Source: an uncultured Muribaculaceae bacterium (lineage in GTDB: Bacteria > Bacteroidota > Bacteroidia > Bacteroidales > Muribaculaceae). From it: a stretch of 29,153 bases of DNA. The translations under genes were made by a program, and so were the position numbers. This document shows positions 23,199-29,153 of the stretch, piece by piece. Every line of letters starts with the position of its first letter. Positions within the stretch are counted from its first letter, which is position 1. Location: assembly GCA_910587545.1 (NCBI GenBank), contig CAJUMI010000024.1:1-29153 (forward strand), read 5' to 3'. The notes beneath the pieces are model-generated. The model was not told the DNA's origin and ran no database searches. It saw only the letters and a program-made list of their open reading frames with translations.

Positions 23199-25505
23199 AT
23201 GAAGTCAAGTTTACTGGTTGCCGCCTTTCTGACGGCTGCCTCTCAATATTTATATGCCTATAACATATCCGGCAAGGTCATCGACCGCCACAGCGGTGAG
23301 GCCGTAGCCTACGCTTCTGTCGCGATTTCAGGAACAACTTCCGCTGCAATGGCCGGCGAGGACGGCGTTTTCTCCCTGTCCACTCACGAAAAAGGATCTC
23401 ATATAATCAAGGCGTCGATGGTCGGCTATGATCCCGCTGAGACAGAGATCGACATCAGCGGTGACGTCAGCGGACTCGTCATCCCCATGCGGGAGACATC
23501 GGTCGCAATGGACGAACTCGTCGTCTCGGCCAACCGCAATGTCGTCCGCCGCTGCGAAGCCCCCGTAGTCGTCAGCGTGATCGGCAACAAACTCTTCGAG
23601 ACAGTCAACTCCACCGATCTCGCCCAGACGCTGAACTATCAACCCGGTCTCCGCGTCGAGAACAATTGCCAGAACTGCGGATTTCCCCAACTGCGCATCA
23701 ACGGACTTGAAGGCTCCTATTCCCAGATCCTGATCAACAGCCGCCCCGTCGTGAGCTCTCTGTCGGGAGTCTACGCCCTCGAACAGATGCCTGTCAACAT
23801 GGTCGAGCGCATCGAAGTCGTCCGCGGTGGCGGTTCAGCGCTGTTCGGAGCAAACGCAGTCGGAGGCACAGTCAACGTCATAACCCGCGAGCCGGTCAAC
23901 AATCATTTCGAGGCAGGCACAGACATCGAGAACCACAACGGCAAATCATGGGAAGAGAATTTCTCGGCCAACGCCAACATCGTCGACCCTGACGGGCGCT
24001 ACGGCATGGCATTCTACGAATCCTACCGCCGCCGCAACCCTTACGACCACGACGGCGACGGTTTCTCCGAGATCGGAAAACTCAACGCCAACACTCTCGG
24101 CATCAACGCCTATTATCGCTTCGACGACTACCGTAAACTCAACATCGAGTATCACAACACCTACGAATTCCGCCGGGGAGGCAACAAATTCGACCTCGAG
24201 CCCTTCCGGACCGACATTACCGAGCAGACTCAGCACACCATTAATAGCGGCGGTCTGACTTACACTCAGCATTGGCAAGATTTCTCCCGTCGCCTCAATG
24301 TCTACGCTTCGGCACAGCATATCGACCGCAACAGCTACTATGGCGCACAGCAGAACCCCGACGCCTACGGCAAGACCAACGAAGTCACCGCCCTCGCAGG
24401 CGCCTCATTCGCCGGCGATTTCGACCGCGTGATTTTCTCGCCGGCCACTTTCACCTCAGGCATCGAATATCAGCGCAACCGACTTCACGACATCATGACC
24501 GGCTACGGCCGCGACATGCGCCAGGACATCGATATCTACGGAGCATTCGTTCAAAACGAATGGAAAATGAACCGCCTCACACTGCTCGCCGGATTGCGTC
24601 TCGACAGCCATAGCCTGATCGACAATCCCATTCTCAGCCCGCGCATCAACCTGCTTTATCGCCCCGGATCGGCATGGCAGATACGCGGCACCTGGTCGAC
24701 CGGCTTCCGCGCGCCCCAGGCCTATGACGAAGATCTCCACGTCACCGCCGTGGGCGGCGAAGGCGTGATCATCAGGCTCGCCGAAGGTCTCAAACCCGAG
24801 CGCTCCAACAGCTTCAGCGGATCGGTCGACTGGGACACACATTTCGGTGATGTTTCCGCGGATTTCCTCATCGAAGGCTTCTACACTGAACTCCACGACG
24901 TCTTCGTGCTCGAGATGACAGGCCACGACCCATCAGGCTTGACCATAAAGGAACGTCGCAACGGATCCGGAGCCAAGGTCTACGGAGTCAACGCCGACTT
25001 GAAATTCGACTACACGGACTACTCCCTGCAACTGGGATTCACCGCCCAGCGCAGCCGCTACAATTCGCCCGAGGCGTGGAGCGAGGACGGAAACATCACC
25101 CCGACAGTCCGTATGCCACGCGCGCCCGACCTCTACGGCTACTTCACGTTCAACTGTCGGCCGCTGACACGCTTCGAATGCTCTCTGTCAGGAGTCTATA
25201 CCGGCCGGATGTTCGTGCCGCACTTTGCCCCTGCGCCCGACGAGATTCCCGACGGCTACGAATACAACTACCCCGAAAGTGACATACTCTTTCACAGTCC
25301 GTCGTTCTTCGAACTCGGCATAAAAGCATCCTACACGATCCCTCTCGCCGGCAAGCTCAGAATGCAGGTCGGCGCGGGCGTCAAGAATCTGACCGGTGCC
25401 TTCCAGAAAGATCTCGACAAAGGAGCGTTCAGAGATTCAGGCTATTTCTACGGACCGACACAACCCCGCACCTACTTCTTAAGTCTGAAATTTTTCACAA
25501 TCTGA
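23199..25505 (+). CDS. TonB-dependent outer-membrane receptor
   Basis: A 768-residue receptor. The signal peptide covers 1-20 (YLYA before YNISG). A carboxypeptidase-like regulatory domain (about 21-105) precedes a TonB-box-like DELVVSANR. The plug contains QLRINGLEGSYSQILIN and VVRGGGSALFGANAVGGTVNVITRE. The remainder is a 22-strand-type barrel ending in an aromatic strand (FLSLKFFTI). The start ATG at 23199 gives a clean signal peptide; the frame is open from 23136 but the extra residues do not suit one. The plug holds a Cys157-x2-Cys160 pair (NNCQNCGF), which I recall as recurring in related Bacteroides receptors. With the His-rich protein upstream, the substrate may be a metal, heme or a corrinoid; this cannot be decided here. 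No SusD partner is present, so it is not a glycan-type SusC. Confidence 0.9.
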   Translation: MKSSLLVAAFLTAASQYLYAYNISGKVIDRHSGEAVAYASVAISGTTSAAMAGEDGVFSLSTHEKGSHIIKASMVGYDPAETEIDISGDVSGLVIPMRETSVAMDELVVSANRNVVRRCEAPVVVSVIGNKLFETVNSTDLAQTLNYQPGLRVENNCQNCGFPQLRINGLEGSYSQILINSRPVVSSLSGVYALEQMPVNMVERIEVVRGGGSALFGANAVGGTVNVITREPVNNHFEAGTDIENHNGKSWEENFSANANIVDPDGRYGMAFYESYRRRNPYDHDGDGFSEIGKLNANTLGINAYYRFDDYRKLNIEYHNTYEFRRGGNKFDLEPFRTDITEQTQHTINSGGLTYTQHWQDFSRRLNVYASAQHIDRNSYYGAQQNPDAYGKTNEVTALAGASFAGDFDRVIFSPATFTSGIEYQRNRLHDIMTGYGRDMRQDIDIYGAFVQNEWKMNRLTLLAGLRLDSHSLIDNPILSPRINLLYRPGSAWQIRGTWSTGFRAPQAYDEDLHVTAVGGEGVIIRLAEGLKPERSNSFSGSVDWDTHFGDVSADFLIEGFYTELHDVFVLEMTGHDPSGLTIKERRNGSGAKVYGVNADLKFDYTDYSLQLGFTAQRSRYNSPEAWSEDGNITPTVRMPRAPDLYGYFTFNCRPLTRFECSLSGVYTGRMFVPHFAPAPDEIPDGYEYNYPESDILFHSPSFFELGIKASYTIPLAGKLRMQVGAGVKNLTGAFQKDLDKGAFRDSGYFYGPTQPRTYFLSLKFFTI

Positions 25506-25581
25506 CGACTTAACAGCCATTAACAATATATGTGCAACATGGCAATATTTGTTAATACTTCCTCGATTCCATAGTCCTGAA
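25506..25581 (+). other. Intergenic stretch after TonB receptor with weak inverted repeat
   Basis: ATTAACAATAT (25519-25529) and ATATTTGTTAAT (25545-25556) can pair with one bulged base. The stem is AT-rich and lacks a T-run, so it is at best a weak terminator. Nothing else is evident before the fadD promoter. Confidence 0.3.
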
Positions 25582-25613
25582 TTGTTTTAAGAACAACTAT
25601 TGGCGTAACTTTG
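25582..25613 (+). promoter_or_regulatory. Promoter of fadD (TTG-N21-TAACTTTG)
   Basis: TTG at 25582-25584 and TAACTTTG at 25606-25613 lie 21 bp apart and match the consensus. The box ends 30 bp before the fadD ATG. Confidence 0.8.
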
Positions 25614-25643
25614 CACCGTTTTTTAGCAACGTAGACTATTTAT

Positions 25644-27452
25644 ATGCACAATATACTAACTGATCTAACGACGAGACAAGCTCTCCGATACGTCTCTCGC
25701 GAAGCAATCAGCTTTAAGGATAGAGGGACAGGGCTTATGACTTCAATGTCATGGAGCAGTCTTGACAAGCATGTTTCAGACCTAGCCTGCGCCCTCGAGA
25801 CTATGGGGGTCGAGCCCCAGTCGATGGTTAACGTGTTTTCAGCCAACTGTCCGGAAATACTCATCACCGATTTCGCATGTTTCCGCAACCGCGCCGTTCC
25901 CGTGTCGCTCTATGCAACCTCCAGCCCTGAGCAAGTCAGATTTATAATCAACGACTCCGGTGCCGCCATGATCATGGTGGGAGACCAGAAGCAATACGAC
26001 ATCGTGCGCTCGGTAGTCTCCGGATGCCCGAACCTGAAGACTATCGTAACCTTTGACGAGTCAGTCGTGTTCGACGGCGAAGATAGCATGACGATACGCT
26101 TTTCAGATATGCTGAGACTTGGAGAGGCAGCCGGTGCGCAGTGCCGCGACGCCGTCGCCATGCGCTCGGCCGAGGCTCGTCCCGACGACATTGCCACCCT
26201 CATCTACACATCCGGCACCACCGGCGAGCCCAAAGGCGCCATACTGCCCCACAGCTGCTTCGACGCCGCCATCGAGATCCATCGCCGGCGACTCGACACC
26301 ATCACCACCGACGACCTCTCGCTGTGCTTCCTGCCTTTGAGCCATATTTTCGAAAAGGCATGGACCTACTTCTGCCTCGACTTCGGCATAAAGGTAGCCA
26401 TCAACTACGATCCCAAAGAGATCCAGTCTGCTATACGAGAGATAAGGCCGACGTGCATGTGCAGCGTGCCGCGCTTCTGGGAGAAAGCCTACACAGCCGT
26501 TCAGGAAAAGATCTCGGCGATGACCGGCATCAAAAAGGCAATGGTCATCCGCGCCCTGAAAATCGGCCGGATCCGTAATCTCAACTACACCCGCCTCGGA
26601 CTTCGCGCTCCCTGGTGGATAGAGGCTCAGTACCGCATCCTCGACCGACGCGTCCTGTCAGTCATACGCAAAGCCATAGGCGTAGACAAAGGCAATATCT
26701 TTCCCACGGCCGGAGCGCCGCTTTCATCCAATATCGTGGAATTTTTTCACGCCTGCGGCATCAATATAGTAATCGGCTACGGTCTCTCGGAGACAACAGC
26801 CACAGTATCGTGCTTCCCGACTGTCGGCTATGAGATCGGCACTATCGGCACCGTCCTGCCCGGCATAGAAGTCAGGATAGGCAAAGACAACGAAATTCTC
26901 GTAAAGGCTCCGACTGTCATGCGCGGCTACTACCGCCGTCCGGAAGACACGGCCGCCGTCTTCACCGACGACGGATGGTTCCGCACCGGCGACGCCGGCC
27001 GCTTCGACGAAAGCGGAGCGCTCATCCTCACCGAACGCCTCAAAGACCTTTTCAAGACAAGCAACGGCAAATACATCGCCCCCCAGGCCCTCGAGAGCCG
27101 CCTCGGCGAAGACAAATACATCGAGCAAGTGGCCGTCATTGGCGATCAGCGCAAATATGTCACCGCGATCATCATCCCCGCCTTCGAAGCGCTAAAGGAA
27201 TACGCACGACGTAAGAAAATCGCCTTCCGCAACATCGACGAGCTTATTCAGAACACCGAGATACGCAAACTCATCCAGGAGCGCATCGACCGCCTGCAGA
27301 AAGGCTTCGCCAACTTCGAGAAGATCAAGAAATTCACGCTCCTGCCCAAGGAATTCTCCATAGAGTCAGGAGAGCTGACCAACACTCTGAAGCTCCGGCG
27401 TCCGATCATCAACAACCGCTACGCACACGAGATCGAAGCCATGTATTGTTAG
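25644..27452 (+). CDS. fadD: Long-chain fatty acid-CoA ligase
   Basis: A 602-residue AMP-forming acyl-CoA synthetase that activates long-chain fatty acids for phospholipid synthesis or recycling. The P-loop-like motif LIYTSGTTGEPKGAI is at 186-200, YGLSETTA at about 377-384, and the hinge/adenylate region GWFRTGD at about 445-451. LTERLKDLFKTSNGKYIAP follows, containing the catalytic Lys region. Length fits the Bacteroidetes FadD15-like enzymes. It has its own promoter and no beta-oxidation genes nearby, so a role in lipid remodelling rather than degradation is likely. Its stop (27450-27452) overlaps the stop of the DUF4491 gene on the other strand. Confidence 0.92.
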   Translation: MHNILTDLTTRQALRYVSREAISFKDRGTGLMTSMSWSSLDKHVSDLACALETMGVEPQSMVNVFSANCPEILITDFACFRNRAVPVSLYATSSPEQVRFIINDSGAAMIMVGDQKQYDIVRSVVSGCPNLKTIVTFDESVVFDGEDSMTIRFSDMLRLGEAAGAQCRDAVAMRSAEARPDDIATLIYTSGTTGEPKGAILPHSCFDAAIEIHRRRLDTITTDDLSLCFLPLSHIFEKAWTYFCLDFGIKVAINYDPKEIQSAIREIRPTCMCSVPRFWEKAYTAVQEKISAMTGIKKAMVIRALKIGRIRNLNYTRLGLRAPWWIEAQYRILDRRVLSVIRKAIGVDKGNIFPTAGAPLSSNIVEFFHACGINIVIGYGLSETTATVSCFPTVGYEIGTIGTVLPGIEVRIGKDNEILVKAPTVMRGYYRRPEDTAAVFTDDGWFRTGDAGRFDESGALILTERLKDLFKTSNGKYIAPQALESRLGEDKYIEQVAVIGDQRKYVTAIIIPAFEALKEYARRKKIAFRNIDELIQNTEIRKLIQERIDRLQKGFANFEKIKKFTLLPKEFSIESGELTNTLKLRRPIINNRYAHEIEAMYC

Positions 27453-27775
27453 CGATAGTCGTCCTTGCGCCGCGGATTCATCGGGAACCAACCCTTGCGC
27501 ACACGCTCGCGCTGCTCGAAGATCTCCATGATCGTCCAGAACGACGAGAAGCCTATCACCCCCGACAGCGTCGACAGAAAGACATCCTCGATGACGACAG
27601 CCGCTCCACACATCGCCATGCCCAGCAGCAGAAACCACCACCAGCACCGAGTGCCGAAATAATACTCACATTTGATACAAATCGGATGAAAAAGTCCGAT
27701 GACTACAAACGTGCACAGACCGATCGCCAATCCGAGCACATGCCATTGCTGTAGAAATTCCGTAAAAATGTTCAT
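27449..27775 (-). CDS. DUF4491 small membrane protein
   Basis: A protein of about 108 residues with three transmembrane segments. It shows the features I associate with DUF4491: GLFHPICIKCEYYFGTRCW in the first half, and EQRERVRKGWFPMNP near the C-terminus. I chose ATG at 27775. A TTG start at 27784 is possible, but it falls within the -7 box TAACTTTG, so it would lie upstream of transcription start. Function is unknown. It converges on fadD with the two stop codons overlapping. Confidence 0.82.
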   Translation of the reverse strand: MNIFTEFLQQWHVLGLAIGLCTFVVIGLFHPICIKCEYYFGTRCWWWFLLLGMAMCGAAVVIEDVFLSTLSGVIGFSSFWTIMEIFEQRERVRKGWFPMNPRRKDDYR

Positions 27776-27781
27776 AATCGA

Positions 27782-27789
27782 CAAAGTTA
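27782..27789 (-). promoter_or_regulatory. -7 promoter box of DUF4491 gene (TAACTTTG)
   Basis: TAACTTTG on the minus strand ends 6 bp before the ATG at 27775, which predicts a leaderless or nearly leaderless transcript. No TTG is evident at the -33 position. Confidence 0.58.
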
Positions 27790-27835
27790 CAACTTTTTTC
27801 CATACTAAAACTGTCGATCATGCCGTTTTAATATC

Positions 27836-28969
27836 ATGTCACCTCAGATCAAAATCCTACTGCTCGGCGATTACAGTAACTGCCAGCACTCGCTTGCCAC
27901 TGGCCTGCGGAGCCTCGGCTGCGAGGTGACGCTCGTCTCCGACGGATCGACATGGCAGAATTGCCGACGCGACATTGACATCTCACGCCGTCCCGGCCGC
28001 CTCGGCGGACTTGAATTGTATCTGAGACTCTCCACCACTCTGCGCAGCCGTCTCCGCGGCTACGACATAGTCTCGATCAACGACCCCAACTTCGCGTCCT
28101 TGCGTCCACGGCGGCTACGCACGATCTTCGACCGCCTGCGCAGCGACAACGGCTCGGTGTTTCTCAACGCTATGAGCTACGATGTCCCATTTCTCGACAT
28201 GCTCGCCGACCCAGCCTGCCCGCTTGCCTATAGCGAATGGTTCACAGCCGGCCGCCCCACGCGCCTTTTCAGAGCCAACGAAGACGAGTGGCGGCAATGG
28301 CACTCCAAAGAGATGACCGACTACCACCGCCACGTCTACGACCGGATCGACGGCGCAGTATCAGTTCTTTACGAATATCACTGCGCCCTGCAGCGCATGC
28401 TGCCCCCCGACAAGATCGCCTACGGCGGTATACCCGTCGACCTGCGGCAGTTCGCCCCCGTCGACCTGCCGGAACAGATCGGGTGCGTCCGGCTCTTCCT
28501 CGGACGCGACCGCTCACGCATGCTGGTCAAAGGCTCAGACTATCTCGAGCAGGCTGCCCGCGCCGTCATCGACCGCCACCCCGGACGCGCCGAACTGGTC
28601 ATTGTGGAGAACAGACCGTTTGACGAATTCGTCACCATGCTGCGCGGCGCCCATATAGTGCTTGACCAGATCTACAGCTACACTCCGGCAACAACCGCCC
28701 TTATGGCTATGGCCTACGGCCTCAACGTCGTGTCCGGCGGAGAAGACGACTACTACGATTTCATCGGCGAACACGACAACCGCCCGATAATCAACGCCCC
28801 GACCGACCTCGACGCACTCACCGACACCATAGAGCGCATCGTCCTCGATCCCGGCGCCATTGCACAGCGCGGCCGCCAGTCACGGCTTTTTGTCGAGCGA
28901 CACAACGACTGCACAACCGTCGCCCGCCGCTATCTCGACTTCTGGACCTCTCGCATCAACCGAACATGA
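27836..28969 (+). CDS. Glycosyltransferase, GT-B (GT4-like)
   Basis: A 377-residue protein with a GT-B look. The N-terminal Rossmann-like half starts IKILLLGDYSNCQHSLATGL and contains SLGCEVTLVSDG. The C-terminal half has FLGRDRSRMLVKGSDYLEQA, then a donor-site-like HIVLDQIYSYTPATTALMAMAYG with GGEDDYYDF. This resembles GT4-type enzymes, without the standard EX7E motif in exact form. It should transfer a sugar in the cytoplasm for a surface glycan. No consensus promoter box is seen between it and the divergent DUF4491 gene. It overlaps the next glycosyltransferase by an ATGA junction. Confidence 0.75.
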   Translation: MSPQIKILLLGDYSNCQHSLATGLRSLGCEVTLVSDGSTWQNCRRDIDISRRPGRLGGLELYLRLSTTLRSRLRGYDIVSINDPNFASLRPRRLRTIFDRLRSDNGSVFLNAMSYDVPFLDMLADPACPLAYSEWFTAGRPTRLFRANEDEWRQWHSKEMTDYHRHVYDRIDGAVSVLYEYHCALQRMLPPDKIAYGGIPVDLRQFAPVDLPEQIGCVRLFLGRDRSRMLVKGSDYLEQAARAVIDRHPGRAELVIVENRPFDEFVTMLRGAHIVLDQIYSYTPATTALMAMAYGLNVVSGGEDDYYDFIGEHDNRPIINAPTDLDALTDTIERIVLDPGAIAQRGRQSRLFVERHNDCTTVARRYLDFWTSRINRT

Positions 28970-29153
28970 CCGCCATGCTCACCCTCGATCTCGCACTCAT
29001 AACATTCGGCCCAGACGGCATACGCCGCGTCGGAGCCATGAACCTGCCTCGCATCGACGGTGTGCACTATGTCGTCTCATGGCAGTGCGGCGGCGACGCC
29101 GCAGTCCCCGCCTCGCTCATCCGCCCCGACATCTCAGTCTGCCGCACCCAAAG
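28966..29153 (+). CDS. Glycosyltransferase family 2-like protein (partial, cut by window end)
   Basis: An open frame from ATG at 28966, overlapping the stop of the preceding gene, and running off the window edge after about 62 codons. The start MTAMLTLDLALITFGPDGI is followed by RVGAMNLPRIDGVHYVVSWQ, a pattern I recognise from the N-termini of GT2-like glycosyltransferases in Bacteroidetes. Its translational coupling to the GT4-like gene suggests a glycan assembly cluster continuing beyond the window. Confidence 0.65.
   Translation, partial: MTAMLTLDLALITFGPDGIRRVGAMNLPRIDGVHYVVSWQCGGDAAVPASLIRPDISVCRTQ

Noticed and set aside
25519..25556. AT-rich inverted repeat considered as a strong terminator of the TonB gene
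   Set aside because: The stem is weak, has a bulge and no T-tract; it is kept only as a low-confidence note.
27776..27784. TTG start for the DUF4491 gene
   Set aside because: The codon sits within the -7 promoter box, so it would lie upstream of the expected transcript. ATG at 27775 is preferred.

Overview
The window is chromosomal DNA of a member of the Bacteroidales, possibly Muribaculaceae or a relatively GC-rich relative. The evidence is several Bacteroidetes-type promoters (a TAnnTTTG -7 box, often with TTG or TTTG about 20 bp upstream), a Rho factor with a very long disordered N-terminal segment, a type IX secretion tail, and families that are mainly Bacteroidetes (GIN/DUF2807, DUF4465, DUF4491, DUF3098). 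The species assignment is inference. I see no rRNA, tRNA, CRISPR array, insertion sequence or phage gene.

Layout. 168-3718 (+): lptD and exonuclease III, ending at a perfect-stem terminator that also serves the converging rho. 3800-6118 (-): rho with its promoter and a leader of about 239 nt. 6175-9728 (-): three tandem paralogs of a secreted TIM-barrel-like, DUF4855-type family. One is intact with a type IX tail, one is intact without it, and one is a pseudogene with two stops and a large internal deletion that still keeps its tail. 9751-12208 (-): two GIN-domain proteins and a tRNA-dihydrouridine synthase, tightly packed with the upstream DUF4855 gene. 12301-13152 (-): a DUF4465 lipoprotein with its own promoter and terminator.

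13344-18828 (+): a compact six-gene run, NeuC-like epimerase, NeuA-like cytidylyltransferase, CBS-nucleotidyltransferase, obg, prmC, recX. The first three resemble steps of nonulosonate (legionaminic or sialic type) synthesis, but no synthase (NeuB/LegI) is present. The NeuC-like protein lacks a normally conserved glutamate and about 17 residues. 18821-22669 (-): ftsX, DUF3098, uppP, truB, queA, a cell-envelope/tRNA operon transcribed toward recX. 22772-25505 (+): a small His/Cys-rich secreted protein followed by a TonB-dependent receptor, a likely metal or metallo-cofactor uptake unit. 25644-27452 (+): a long-chain acyl-CoA synthetase, converging on a small DUF4491 membrane protein. 27836-29153 (+): two glycosyltransferases, the second cut by the window edge, probably the start of a surface-glycan cluster.

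Most of the window is core cell-envelope and RNA-maintenance genes. The unusual parts are the decaying DUF4855 array, the incomplete nonulosonate module joined to obg, the His-rich/TonB pair, and the Rho disordered region with AT-hook-like motifs. I found no complete new defence or mobile system.
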